64,000 nucleotides of DNA from an uncultured Clostridia bacterium (GTDB taxonomy: Bacteria; Bacillota; Peptococcia; Peptococcales; Peptococcaceae): assembly GCA_944391625.1 (NCBI GenBank), contig CALXUG010000003.1:62001-126000 (forward strand), in the 5' to 3' direction. The number at the start of each line of letters is the position of its first letter. Positions within the stretch are counted from its first letter, which is position 1. The notes below the pieces were generated by a model. The model made no database searches. It worked only from the letters and a program-made list of their open reading frames with translations, and had not been told where the DNA came from. A program made the translations under genes and the position numbers. Shown here piece by piece: positions 17,834 through 27,085 of this stretch.

Positions 17834-19117
17834 TTAACATAATACCCCTTGTTTTAATACAATCCGTCCGTCCTTGAGTACCATTTCAGGCCAGCCTTTC
17901 AGCTGCATCCCCTGGAACGGCGTGTTTTTGCCTTTGGAATAAAACCGGGATTTTTCCACTGTTTTTTCGCTTTCCGGATCAATGACAACGATATCAGCAA
18001 TTTTTCCAGCCTGCAAAGTACCTTTGTCAATGCCCAAAATATCTGCCGGACGTTTACTCATAGCCAGCGCCAGTTCTGCCCATGTCATTTTACCGGTCGC
18101 TACAAAATTTGTCCAGATCAACGGCACCGCTGTTTCCAAACCGCTGATGCCATTAGCGGCATAAGCGTATTCCACTTCTTTTTCCTGAATGGTGTGCGGC
18201 GCATGATCGGTGGCAATGCAGTCAATCACACCGTTTTTCAGACCATTCCACAAAGCTTCTCTGTCTGCTTCTGTACGCAACGGCGGATTCACTTTGGTAT
18301 TGGTATCATACCCCCGTACGGCTTCTTCAGTCAAGCACAGATGATGGGGGGTTGCTTCTGCTGTTACCCGCACGCCATCGGCCTTTGCTCTGGCGATCAT
18401 TTTCACACCGCCTGCTGTGCTTACATGGGCAATGTGAATCCGGCAGCCGGTCAGTTTGGCCAGCATCAAATCCCGGGCAATCACCAAATCTTCCACTTCG
18501 TTGGGAATACCCGCCAGGCCCAGCTCGGTACTAATGATTCCTTCATTAACCACGCCGCTGCCCAGCAAATCTTCATCCTCACAGTGAGAAATCAGCAATC
18601 CATCCAACGCTTTGCTGTAATCCATAGCGCGGCGCATCACCCCGCTGTGCTGCACAGTCCGTCCGTCATCACTGAACGCAACAGCACCGGCCTGATGAAG
18701 CAGCAGCATTTCTGTTAATTCTTCTCCCTTTTGCCCTTTGGTAATGCAGGCAATGGGATATACATCTGCCAGATTTGCTTTCTGCGCTTTATATAAGACA
18801 GCTTCCACAATGGCTTCATTATCCGCTACCGGTGTGGTATTGGGCATACAGGCAATGGAGGTAAAACCGCCGTGAATGGCAGCCTGTGTACCTGTCAGCA
18901 CTGTTTCTTTATCTTCACGGCCAGGCTCCCGCAAATGTACATGCATATCAATAAATCCAGGCATAACCACTTTTCCTTCCAGATCAATAACCTGGGCATC
19001 TGCCGCCTGTAAATTGGGGCCCACCGCCTGAATCACCTGTCCGTCAATTAAAATATCTGCAACGCCGTCCCAATTTTGAGCAGGATCCACTACATGACCA
19101 TTTTTCAGTAAAATCAT
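17834..19117 (-). CDS. pyrC: Dihydroorotase, class I
   Basis: Interconverts carbamoyl-aspartate and dihydroorotate using a binuclear zinc site. The 427 residues include the metal motif DMHVHLREPG (H59 and H61), later His residues in HIAHVSTAGG and TAEATPHHL, and the catalytic TDHAPHT. The length and motifs fit the class I (Gram-positive) type. The ATG overlaps the pyrB stop by four bases. No dihydroorotate dehydrogenase or carbamoyl-phosphate synthase gene follows, so those steps are encoded elsewhere. Confidence 0.95.
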   Translation of the reverse strand: MILLKNGHVVDPAQNWDGVADILIDGQVIQAVGPNLQAADAQVIDLEGKVVMPGFIDMHVHLREPGREDKETVLTGTQAAIHGGFTSIACMPNTTPVADNEAIVEAVLYKAQKANLADVYPIACITKGQKGEELTEMLLLHQAGAVAFSDDGRTVQHSGVMRRAMDYSKALDGLLISHCEDEDLLGSGVVNEGIISTELGLAGIPNEVEDLVIARDLMLAKLTGCRIHIAHVSTAGGVKMIARAKADGVRVTAEATPHHLCLTEEAVRGYDTNTKVNPPLRTEADREALWNGLKNGVIDCIATDHAPHTIQEKEVEYAYAANGISGLETAVPLIWTNFVATGKMTWAELALAMSKRPADILGIDKGTLQAGKIADIVVIDPESEKTVEKSRFYSKGKNTPFQGMQLKGWPEMVLKDGRIVLKQGVLC

Positions 19118-20037
19118 TTGGATACACCTCCCATGATGGACAATAACGCCATTCTCACTGCAAGACCATTATTGACCTGTTCTTCGATTACAGCCTGTAC
19201 GCCGTCAGCCACTTCCGGCGTAATTTCTACACCGCGGTTAATGGGGCCTGGGTGCATTACCAGACAATCGGGTTTGGCAAGCTGCAGACGCTGCGCATTT
19301 AATCCATAGAATGCAGCATATTCGCGAATAGACGGGAACATGCCGCTTTTCTGCCGTTCCAGCTGAATCCGCAGCATAACGATAACATCGGCATCCCGCA
19401 CTGCTTCATCCATATTGTATGTTACTTTTACTCCCAGCTGCGCTACTTTTGCCGGCATCAAAGTTGGCGGTGCACACAGGGTAACCTCCGCGCCCAACGC
19501 CTGAAATCCCCATAAGTCAGAACGGGCCACGCGGCTGTGCAGAATATCTCCCACAATGGCAATTTTCAAGCCTTCTAAAGATTGTTTATGTTCCACTATT
19601 GTCAATAAATCTAATAAACTCTGGGTAGGATGCTGATGGGCACCATCACCGGCATTGATTACTCTGGCTTTTACATGACGGGCTAAAATTTCATGAGCGC
19701 CGCTGCAGCCATGACGCATAACAATTACGTCCGGCGCCATACGGTCTAAGGTCAGCGCGGTATCCTTTAAGGATTCCCCTTTCATCACACTGCTGCTGCT
19801 GGTATTGATATTGACAACATCAGCCCCCAGATATTTTCCGGCAAATTCAAACGAAGATCTGGTCCGCGTACTGTTTTCATAAAACAGGTTGATCACAGAA
19901 CGTCCCCGCAATACAGGATGCTTTTTATCGTCTCTGGTTAAAACCTGTTTCATTTCCCGCGCAGTATCTAAAACCTGCCAGATTTCTTCAACGGTTAAAT
20001 CACTGAGATGAATCAGGTCTTTCTTTGCAATTGGCAT
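19114..20037 (-). CDS. pyrB: Aspartate carbamoyltransferase catalytic chain
   Basis: Condenses carbamoyl phosphate with aspartate, the first committed pathway step. The 307-residue protein carries the carbamoyl-phosphate loop ENSTRTRSSFE (about 54-64), HPTQ in the GDGAHQHPTQ motif and the aspartate-site MHPGPINRG. No regulatory pyrI gene is adjacent, as expected for the Bacillus-type trimer. The start has AAGGAGGTAGG ahead. It is the first gene after the PyrR-type leader. Confidence 0.96.
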   Translation of the reverse strand: MPIAKKDLIHLSDLTVEEIWQVLDTAREMKQVLTRDDKKHPVLRGRSVINLFYENSTRTRSSFEFAGKYLGADVVNINTSSSSVMKGESLKDTALTLDRMAPDVIVMRHGCSGAHEILARHVKARVINAGDGAHQHPTQSLLDLLTIVEHKQSLEGLKIAIVGDILHSRVARSDLWGFQALGAEVTLCAPPTLMPAKVAQLGVKVTYNMDEAVRDADVIVMLRIQLERQKSGMFPSIREYAAFYGLNAQRLQLAKPDCLVMHPGPINRGVEITPEVADGVQAVIEEQVNNGLAVRMALLSIMGGVSK

Positions 20038-20121
20038 ACTCCTACCTCCTTGAAATGATTCAATCCGGAATCTCTTGACTCCCGATGGCAGAAACTTTTT
20101 CCGGCTGCCGCCGGACAGACA

Positions 20122-20150
20122 ATAAAAAAACCGGACACAGTCCGGCCCGG
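20122..20150 (-). terminator. Attenuator terminator of the pyr operon
   Basis: On the minus strand CCGGAC, loop TGT, GTCCGG followed by seven T residues forms a compact intrinsic terminator between the leader hairpins and pyrB. Confidence 0.85.
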
Positions 20151-20212
20151 TAAAATGACAGTATAAAACATACAGACACCTGAATCTCCTGTCTGTATCT
20201 TATATCATGTGT

Positions 20213-20243
20213 TTACCTTGCCCGCCTCACAGGACCGACTTAA
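20213..20243 (-). promoter_or_regulatory. pyr leader: PyrR-binding loop in the pyr leader
   Basis: The minus strand reads AGTCGGTCCTGTGAGGCGGG then CAAGGTAA, which fits the PyrR anti-antiterminator consensus (TCC-N-GNGAGG..GCAAGG). It is followed by a hairpin (ATACAGACA pairing with TGTCTGTAT, 20171-20200) and then the terminator. When UMP is plentiful PyrR would stabilise this loop and favour termination. The pyrR gene itself is not in the window. Confidence 0.8.
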
Positions 20244-20342
20244 AGGTTTTCATTGTCTTATTTTTAATATTATAACAAGTCCGCATCTAGTTTTCAAGCA
20301 AAAAGTGATACAAGAAAAAATTACCAGATATTCCTGTACCAC

Positions 20343-21032
20343 TTAAAATCCAAGATATAAAAACCAGAAACCAAGCAATAATATTACCGTTCCCATCATA
20401 ATTCGGCTGATGGTGCTGAATGCTACATATCGGCTGCTGTGTTTCATCTGCTGCACTGCGCCTAAGGAAGTGCCCAGTATCACAATCAAGAGTCCGTTTC
20501 CCAGCGCATAGCAGAACAGCAGCACAATACCCCAGGATAACTGATCCAGACTGACGATAACCGTTAGCAGCGCCATTAACACAGGGGTTGCGCAGGAAGA
20601 AGCAAACAGTCCGCTCAGCAATCCGGCAAGCAATGCGCCGGCATAGCCCCGCAGCTTACTCTTGCCTAATAACGAAGAGGACGGCACAAAGGTGTAAATT
20701 TCCCAGATTTGCAAGGCCATCAGAATCATTAAAATACCGGCTATCCAATACCACCATTGTCCGGCAGCGGATATTAAATGACCAGCCAACGCCGCTGCCA
20801 CGCCCAAAACCGTTATGGTAATAGCTGTACCCAAGGCAAAGATAAGGGATAGTCCAAAAGCACGGCGCCCTTCCGCTTTGCCCCCGCCCACATAACCAAT
20901 GATCAAGGGCAGCATGGACAATGAACAGGGACTGATTGAAGTCAGTATACCAGCCGCAAAGGCCAGTAAAGGCGCCAACCATCCGCTTTGTCCCAATAAC
21001 CCTGATAGTTGTTCCAGCAAACTCTCTACCAT
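20343..21032 (-). CDS. ccdA: CcdA/DsbD-type thiol-disulfide membrane protein
   Basis: Moves reducing equivalents from cytoplasmic thioredoxin across the membrane. The 229 residues form about six membrane helices with the two redox cysteines in the expected places: C36 in TSISPCSLSM and C147 in FASSCATPV. It overlaps the upstream thioredoxin-like gene by seven bases, so the two form a tight operon for extracytoplasmic thiol reduction. Its exact partner protein (cytochrome c maturation or other oxidised proteins) cannot be told from this locus. Confidence 0.9.
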   Translation of the reverse strand: MVESLLEQLSGLLGQSGWLAPLLAFAAGILTSISPCSLSMLPLIIGYVGGGKAEGRRAFGLSLIFALGTAITITVLGVAAALAGHLISAAGQWWYWIAGILMILMALQIWEIYTFVPSSSLLGKSKLRGYAGALLAGLLSGLFASSCATPVLMALLTVIVSLDQLSWGIVLLFCYALGNGLLIVILGTSLGAVQQMKHSSRYVAFSTISRIMMGTVILLLGFWFLYLGF

Positions 21033-21562
21033 AGCGCACGCTCCATATCCTGCAAAATCAACGTCATTTGTTCTGCAGTCAGCATACCTTCATGAACAGT
21101 GGACAGATGCCGTTCTGTTCCTTTTTCTCTATAATATAAAAACGCAATTTGATTTAAAACCGCTTCACTGGGCTGATAAGGCGTTCCATCGCCATTGATG
21201 AAAATCTGCATGGGCGTTGCGCGAAACTGCACCGGAATTTGTGTTTGCAATTGTATCGCTGCTTCTAACTGTTCGTCCACATTCAGTACCCGAATAACGG
21301 CAGTTTCTTTATTCTGGCGGTAAGCTTCTGCCAGTTCCGGCTCCATAATGACACAATAGGGACAGCTGTCAGAGCTAATATCGATCAGCACAGGTTTTCC
21401 TTCGGCCAACAGCAGTTGTAGATCAAATTGCTCCAGCTCCATCTCTGCAGGCGTTCCTTTTGCTTCTGATTGGGCGGGCACTGTTTTCCACACCCACAAA
21501 GACAGTACCGTACAAACTATCAATAATAACACGATTGGCATAAGGCCTTTTTTTTGATCCAT
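21026..21562 (-). CDS. Membrane-anchored thioredoxin-like protein
   Basis: A 178-residue protein with an N-terminal uncleaved signal anchor (about 8-25, VLLLIVCTVLSLWVW) and a thioredoxin fold outside the membrane. The active site is C67-P-Y-C70, preceded by VLIDISSDS, and the cis-Pro region is RATPMQIF. The likely role is as redox partner of the overlapping CcdA-like protein, receiving electrons and reducing exported disulfides. CPYC is more oxidising than CGPC, so an oxidase or isomerase role is also possible. Confidence 0.88.
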   Translation of the reverse strand: MDQKKGLMPIVLLLIVCTVLSLWVWKTVPAQSEAKGTPAEMELEQFDLQLLLAEGKPVLIDISSDSCPYCVIMEPELAEAYRQNKETAVIRVLNVDEQLEAAIQLQTQIPVQFRATPMQIFINGDGTPYQPSEAVLNQIAFLYYREKGTERHLSTVHEGMLTAEQMTLILQDMERALW

Positions 21563-21589
21563 CTTTTTCCTCCTGTTTATTTATTATTT

Positions 21590-21930
21590 TTGGTTAATAA
21601 GAGTGTTTCATGTGAAACAATTTTGTTTTGCAATGTTCCATTGTCGGGAGATTGTTTGTTGCCTGCCCTCCTTCAGTGGACATCTGCTTGTCAGTCTGCT
21701 TCACTTTGGACTGCGTCCAGTTCAGCAAGACAGACTGCGCATCTGTCCGCTTCAATGTCGACAACGGCAACAAAACATCTCCCTAAGTTGCGTACATAAG
21801 GCTGGCCTATCTTTTGCCAAAATTCCGAATTACGGCGGTCATTTTTGCAGACTGTCTAAATCGTGGCAGACGCAGTCTGACTAAGATAGACAGTCAATAA
21901 AATGTCCGAAGCGCTGAGGGATAGGCAAAG
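21590..21930. repeat. Intergenic mosaic repeat, copy 2
   Basis: A gene-free stretch whose core 21648-21815 matches 36916-37083, with about eight differences by eye over 168 bases. Both copies are preceded by TTGGTTAATAAGAGTGTTTCA and a parS-like palindrome. The right part (21840-21897) is shared with 42440-42500 (AATCGTGGCAGACG, then GTCTGACTAAGAT). Near the right end GGCTGGCCTATCTTT reappears inverted around 21910-21930. The conserved core stays open in one frame but has no ribosome site or known family. Confidence 0.75.
21604..21619. promoter_or_regulatory. parS-like palindrome (one mismatch)
   Basis: TGTTTCATGTGAAACA differs from the ParB-binding consensus TGTTTCACGTGAAACA by one central base. 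It sits at the left end of repeat copy 2. Confidence 0.55.
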
Positions 21931-22047
21931 ATAGGACAAGCCGACCACTCAACGCTCACACCAAACATGTTTCCGCTACCTCTAACATCAGATAAAGATA
22001 ACGTATTGGCAAACAATCATAATATTTTTATGCGTAGGTAAATAAAC

Positions 22048-22245
22048 TTATTGATCAGCATCGGCATCAAAAATATTCCGATACTGAAAACCATGATCCC
22101 CTTCTAACGGTCGGTCATGATTAGTTTTTCCCAGAACAATATCTGCCGGAATGCCGTCCGGGTAGGCCTGACATTTAAATTGTTCTAATTCGCCGCCAGA
22201 AATAAAATACTTACACACATAACATTTCGAGAATTGTACGCCCAT
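22048..22245 (-). CDS. Small Cys-containing conserved-looking protein
   Basis: A 65-residue soluble protein starting MGVQFSKCYVCKYF, with a third cysteine in FKCQAYPDGIP. The C-x-x-C plus C pattern suggests a small metal-binding or redox fold. The ATG at 22245 follows AAAGGGGAGGCGC; the longer upstream frame has no ribosome site. It is upstream of the CcdA pair and downstream of the dehydratase-like genes. I cannot assign a function. Confidence 0.75.
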   Translation of the reverse strand: MGVQFSKCYVCKYFISGGELEQFKCQAYPDGIPADIVLGKTNHDRPLEGDHGFQYRNIFDADADQ

Positions 22246-22416
22246 GATGCGCCTCCCCTTTCTGATTTCTGACTTTAGTATAACACAAATCCCATTTACA
22301 CACAGCATAAAAATTGCCAGCAGGCAAAGTATGGTGCCCACTGGCAAAAATTTCAGTTTTATAATTGATTGGACAATGTAGTCATACAGCAAATCATATG
22401 GACTTTGTAGCGTTTT

Positions 22417-23688
22417 TTATACAGTCTGATGCTGCCGACGAGCTGTAGCCAGCATTAATTTTAGACGATTTTCCTGGTTCACTCTGGTAGCGCTGGCATC
22501 GTAATCAATTGCCACAATATTGGCATCTGGATGCATGGTTTTAATCCGACGCATCATCCCCCGTCCGCACACATGATTTGGTAAGCAACCGAAAGGCTGG
22601 GTGCAAACGATATTATTGACGCCTTCATCAATCAGCGCCATCATTTCTGCGGTCAATAACCAGCCTTCACCCATTTTTACACCGTAATCAATCACGCCCT
22701 TGGCCAACTCCTTGGTTCGGCTAAAAGATGATGGTGCGTGGAAACAACCAGCTTTTTCAATGGCCTTGATCATGTCTTTCTGAATACCGCCAAACAATTT
22801 CAGCAAATAACCGGTAATTACAGGTTTAATCAACTTGCCGCCATAGCGGATATAATCTTCAATTCCTGTATCGATGGTGTACAGCAAAAAATCCAACAAA
22901 CCGGGGACAACCGGTTCTGCATTTTCTTTTAACAGAAATGCTTCTAAATTATTATTTCCCAGCGGCGCAAATTTTACATAAATTTCTCCCACAATACCCA
23001 CTCTGACCTTATCCTTTTTATGGACAGGCACTTTGGCAAAGGCAGACACAATTTCATCCATCTTTTTACGGATGGCTCTCGGCCCCATGCTTTCCCCTTT
23101 TGAAAAATCTTGATTTAACATTTTTGTAAAATGATCTACAAGATACTGGGAAGCACCGGGTTCTTTTTCATAGGGCATGGTCTGATTATGCAGGCACATC
23201 AGTAAATCACCATAAATAACCGCATTTGCCATTTTGTAAATCATATTTTTAGTAATAACAAAACCCGGATTGTCTTCTAAACCGCTGAAATTGATAGAAA
23301 CAACCGGCACATACTCCAACCCTGCTTTCTGCAAAGCTTTGCGCAGCAAGCTGACATAGTTGGACGCACGGCAGCCGCCCCCTGTCTGGGACAACATCAC
23401 CGCTACCTTATGTTTGTCATATTTACCGCTCTGCAAAGCGTCCATCAGCTGCCCAATGGTCAGCTGCGCCGGATAGCAAATATCATTGTGGCAATATTTC
23501 AGCCCCATTTGAATAATATTGCTGTTTTGCGTTTCCAGTACCTCCATATGATATCCTTCATACTGAAAAATAGCTCGCAGCATAGAAAAATGAATAGGCA
23601 ACATCATGGGCACTAAAATGGTATATTCTTCTTTCATTTCCTTGGTAAACATCAATCGTCCGTTTTTATCATATTCCAATTTGGCCAT
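22417..23688 (-). CDS. 2-hydroxyacyl-CoA dehydratase-like protein (partner of activase)
   Basis: A 423-residue protein resembling the C-terminal part of large acyl-CoA dehydratase activase proteins (DUF2229/HgdB-like). Conserved Cys motifs are CHNDICYPAQ, GGGCRASNY and QPFGCLPNHVCG, which could ligate an Fe-S cluster. The start MAKLEYD at 23688 follows AAAGGGGTGA. It begins seven bases after the stop of the 979-residue activase-like gene, so the two are one transcription unit and probably one complex. The reaction catalysed is not known; the Cys pattern argues for an Fe-S redox role. Confidence 0.8.
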   Translation of the reverse strand: MAKLEYDKNGRLMFTKEMKEEYTILVPMMLPIHFSMLRAIFQYEGYHMEVLETQNSNIIQMGLKYCHNDICYPAQLTIGQLMDALQSGKYDKHKVAVMLSQTGGGCRASNYVSLLRKALQKAGLEYVPVVSINFSGLEDNPGFVITKNMIYKMANAVIYGDLLMCLHNQTMPYEKEPGASQYLVDHFTKMLNQDFSKGESMGPRAIRKKMDEIVSAFAKVPVHKKDKVRVGIVGEIYVKFAPLGNNNLEAFLLKENAEPVVPGLLDFLLYTIDTGIEDYIRYGGKLIKPVITGYLLKLFGGIQKDMIKAIEKAGCFHAPSSFSRTKELAKGVIDYGVKMGEGWLLTAEMMALIDEGVNNIVCTQPFGCLPNHVCGRGMMRRIKTMHPDANIVAIDYDASATRVNQENRLKLMLATARRQHQTV

Positions 23689-23695
23689 GTATCCG

Positions 23696-26635
23696 TCACC
23701 CCTTTGCTCTTTTCTTTTGGTTAATGGCAGCAAACAAGCTGCGCAGCCGGATTTTTACTGCTCCCAGATTGTTAATTTCATCTATTTTGATTTGTGTATA
23801 TAATTTTCCGTTCTCTTCCAAGATATCCCGCACTTCATCAGTAGTAATAGCATCCAGACCGCACCCAAAGGATACCATCTGCACCAGATACATATCCTCC
23901 TGCTGGCTGATATAATGGGCTGCATTATACAAACGAGCATGGTAGGTCCACTGGTTCAGCACCTTGGTATAAAAACGACTGGAAGCTAACGGCAAACAAT
24001 CCTCAGAAATGACCACTGCCCCATAGCTGGTAATCAGCTGGTCAATGCCATGATTAATTTCCGGGTCCACATGATATGGCCGTCCTGCCAGCACAATAAT
24101 AGGCAGATGATGCTGCCGGGCATATTGAATGGCCTCTTTGCCGTATCGTTTCAAATCTTTCAGATAAGCTTCCTGCTGCTGGTAGCCAAGAGCGGCAGCC
24201 TCTTTGGCTTCTTTCCGGGTTACGTGATCCTGCTGAAAGGCTTCTGCAAGCTTAGCCACAAAATGCTTTTCGTTATGCGGCCCCAGATAATTTTTCATAA
24301 AACGGACTTCCTGCAGCGCTGTCATATTGGCAGACAGCACTTCGGGATAGTAAGCCACCACCGGACAATTATAATGATTGCCGCTGATTTTTTCATCAAA
24401 ATTATATGGCATACAAGGATAAAAGATTTTGTTGATGCCTTGTTTTTGAATCAAATGCATCACACTGCCGTGCATCATTTTGGCAGGATAACAGACGGTG
24501 TCAGACGGGATGGTTGCCTGTCCTTCCAAAAATAACTCTCTACTGCCAAAAGGCGCGCGTACTACCTCATACCCCAATTTGGTCAGAATCGGATGCCAGA
24601 AATGATAATTTTCATATAGATTCAGCCCCATCGGAAGACCAATGCGCCCCCGTTTGCCTTTTTCACTTTTGCGTTTTAAAATCTGTTCCCGTTTATAGCG
24701 ATAGGCATTGTACGTTATATTGACAAAGTTTTTATCCTGACTTTTTATCGGCCGTTCACAACGATTGCCTGCAATCAGCTCTCGATTATTGTTGAATTGA
24801 TTCACCGTCAGTTTGCAGTGATTGCCGCACAACTGGCAAACCCGTTCTGTGGTCTCATGGTAAAAATGTTCCAGCCCTGCTGCATCTAATATCTGCGACT
24901 GTTCCAAGTCCAGAGCTCTGGCATACAATGCTGCGCCATAAGCGCCCATCAACCCTGCCAGGTTAGGCCGAATGACTTCCACACCAACTTCCTGTTCAAA
25001 GGCACGCAAAATGGCATCATTCAAAAAAGTACCGCCCTGCACAATAATATGCTTGCCTAAACTTTCTGCCGTGGTTGCACGAATTACTTTGTACAAAGCA
25101 TTTTTTACAACACTGATAGAAAGCCCTGCAGAAATATCTTCAATTTCTGCTCCTTCTTTTTGCGCCTGTTTCACAGAGGAATTCATAAAAACGGTACAGC
25201 GGGAACCCAAATCTACCGGATGCTTAGCGAACAGACCTAACGCTGCAAAATCTTTGACTGAATACCCCAATGCAGTAGCAAAGGTAGAGATAAAGGAACC
25301 GCAGCCGGAGGAACATGCTTCATTCAAAAAGATGGTATCAATCACATGATTCCGAATTTTAAAGCATTTCATGTCCTGTCCGCCGATATCAATAATAAAA
25401 TCCACTTCCGGCATCATTTTCTGCGCTGCTGTTAAATGGGCCACTGTTTCCACCAGACCGTCATCCAGCGAAAAAGCATTTTTCACCAATTCTTCCCCAT
25501 ACCCGGTAGCTGCGCTGCCAATGATATGCAGTTGGGGATTTGTTTGATAAATTTCCTGCAAGGTTTCCCGCACCAGTTCAACCGGTTTTCCATTACTCAA
25601 CATATATTTACGAAATAAAATTTCATCCTGCTCGCCAACTACAACCAGCTTAACTGTTGTAGAACCTGCATCAATGCCAATGGTTACCTTTCCTGTATAC
25701 CCTTCCAGTTTTCCCTCTGGAATAACAGCCCGCTCATGCCGCTGCCGAAACTGTTCGTATTCCTCCTGGGTGGAAAACAAAGCCGGCAACTCACTGTCAT
25801 ATTGTTTGAGTTCGCCTGCAATCTGCATCTGCTGCGTCAGCGCTGCAAAATCAGAAGGCTGTTCATTGGCAGCATACAACGCCGCGCCATAGGCAACATA
25901 ATATTGGGCATTTTCCGGAAAAATACCCGTATTTTGATCCAGCTGCAGCACTTCCACAAAACTTTTTTGCAATCCTTTTAAAAAGGTTAAGGGACCGCCT
26001 AAAAACATCATTTTTCCTTTTAATTCACGGCCCTGTGCCAAACCGCCGATGGTCTGGTTTACAACCGCATGAAAAATGCTGGCAGCCACATCTTCTTTGC
26101 TGGCGCCCTGGTTTAATAATGGCTGTACATCGGTTTTGGCAAATACACCGCAACGGGACGCGATGGGATAAATCCGCTCTGCCCGCAAAGCCAGTTTATC
26201 CATTTCCTCTACAGAAACATCCAGCAAAACAGCCATCTGATCAATAAAGGCACCCGTACCGCCGGCACAGGTGCCATTCATACGCACCTCTACACCGTTT
26301 GTTAAAAATAAAATCTTAGCATCTTCACCGCCAAGCTCAATCACCACATCTACCGTTTCCGGATATTGTTCTACTGCAATCTGGGTGGCTACAACTTCCT
26401 GCACAAATGGAATTTTAAAATATTCTGCCAGCCCCAAAGAAGCCGAACCTGTTAAGGCCAAGCTGGCCGTTTCACCCTGCAGAATATCGTTTTGAATCAT
26501 CTGCACAAGTTCAGTCACCTTCTCCTTTATCATCGCCCGATGGCGACGATATGATTTGTACACAATATTATGCGTTTCATCCAATACAACACACTTGATT
26601 GTAGTGGAGCCCACATCAATTCCTACCTTATACAT
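23696..26635 (-). CDS. Large CoA-dehydratase activase-like ATPase (BadF/BadG/HgdC family, two ATPase domains)
   Basis: A 979-residue protein with two ASKHA ATPase domains of the type that activates 2-hydroxyglutaryl-CoA or benzoyl-CoA enzymes by ATP-driven electron transfer. Domain 1 (about 1-260) has GIDVGSTTIKCVV, C123 in GTCAGGTGAF and C162 in SRCGVF, matching the two cysteines that hold the shared [4Fe-4S] in HgdC. Domain 2 (about 316-580) repeats GIDAGSTTVKLVV and has C441/C445 in NEACSSGCGSF plus SRCTVF. A Cys cluster (CQLCGNHC) and a dehydratase-like C-terminal part follow. In many anaerobes the downstream protein is fused on; here it is separate. Its substrate is unknown. Confidence 0.88.
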   Translation of the reverse strand: MYKVGIDVGSTTIKCVVLDETHNIVYKSYRRHRAMIKEKVTELVQMIQNDILQGETASLALTGSASLGLAEYFKIPFVQEVVATQIAVEQYPETVDVVIELGGEDAKILFLTNGVEVRMNGTCAGGTGAFIDQMAVLLDVSVEEMDKLALRAERIYPIASRCGVFAKTDVQPLLNQGASKEDVAASIFHAVVNQTIGGLAQGRELKGKMMFLGGPLTFLKGLQKSFVEVLQLDQNTGIFPENAQYYVAYGAALYAANEQPSDFAALTQQMQIAGELKQYDSELPALFSTQEEYEQFRQRHERAVIPEGKLEGYTGKVTIGIDAGSTTVKLVVVGEQDEILFRKYMLSNGKPVELVRETLQEIYQTNPQLHIIGSAATGYGEELVKNAFSLDDGLVETVAHLTAAQKMMPEVDFIIDIGGQDMKCFKIRNHVIDTIFLNEACSSGCGSFISTFATALGYSVKDFAALGLFAKHPVDLGSRCTVFMNSSVKQAQKEGAEIEDISAGLSISVVKNALYKVIRATTAESLGKHIIVQGGTFLNDAILRAFEQEVGVEVIRPNLAGLMGAYGAALYARALDLEQSQILDAAGLEHFYHETTERVCQLCGNHCKLTVNQFNNNRELIAGNRCERPIKSQDKNFVNITYNAYRYKREQILKRKSEKGKRGRIGLPMGLNLYENYHFWHPILTKLGYEVVRAPFGSRELFLEGQATIPSDTVCYPAKMMHGSVMHLIQKQGINKIFYPCMPYNFDEKISGNHYNCPVVAYYPEVLSANMTALQEVRFMKNYLGPHNEKHFVAKLAEAFQQDHVTRKEAKEAAALGYQQQEAYLKDLKRYGKEAIQYARQHHLPIIVLAGRPYHVDPEINHGIDQLITSYGAVVISEDCLPLASSRFYTKVLNQWTYHARLYNAAHYISQQEDMYLVQMVSFGCGLDAITTDEVRDILEENGKLYTQIKIDEINNLGAVKIRLRSLFAAINQKKRAKG

Positions 26636-26687
26636 ATTTCCACCTCTATTATGGATTCCAGAATATTCTTATGTTCATACTTTTAAT

Positions 26688-26716
26688 ATTATACCGAAAG
26701 CATTTTCAAAACTCAA
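26688..26716 (-). promoter_or_regulatory. Promoter of the activase operon
   Basis: The minus strand has TTGAGT, a 17-base spacer and TATAAT about 50 bases upstream of the activase start. The rest of the gap to pyc (26717-27000) is AT-rich and shows no gene. Confidence 0.7.
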
Positions 26717-27000
26717 CTGACAAATCGTTCATTTTGTCACAAAAAAGGAGATACTGTTTCTTCCCTGCTTCTATTGTTTTTTAAACAAAAAATTTATTTA
26801 TGCCTGTTTACGACCTATAGTAAAAATCACCAGTTGGTACAAAGACAGTGGTAAACCATATTACACGTTCTTCTTTCTTACAGTATGTATTCTTAACCTC
26901 CGCTAAGAATTTGTTAAGATATTAAAAAAAGTCTATCAATAATCATATTTTATTCGTTTTATGCAAATATGCAAAAAATATGCATCTATTTTGACAAAAC

Positions 27001-27032
27001 AAAAAGGCCGGTAATAATCTACCGGCCTTTTT
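27001..27032. terminator. Terminator downstream of pyc
   Basis: AAAAAGGCCGGTA pairs with TACCGGCCTTTTT around a six-base loop, about 55 bases beyond the pyc stop. Confidence 0.92.
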
Positions 27033-27085
27033 ATACATTTTCTAATATATTCACCGCTTATACAAAACAGCAATACACATATCGA

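Noticed and set aside
21554-21799. Open frame conserved between repeat copies 2 and 3
   Set aside because: The conserved frame reflects the nearly identical DNA repeat. It has no ribosome site and the differences do not favour synonymous positions clearly. I treat it as non-coding repeat.
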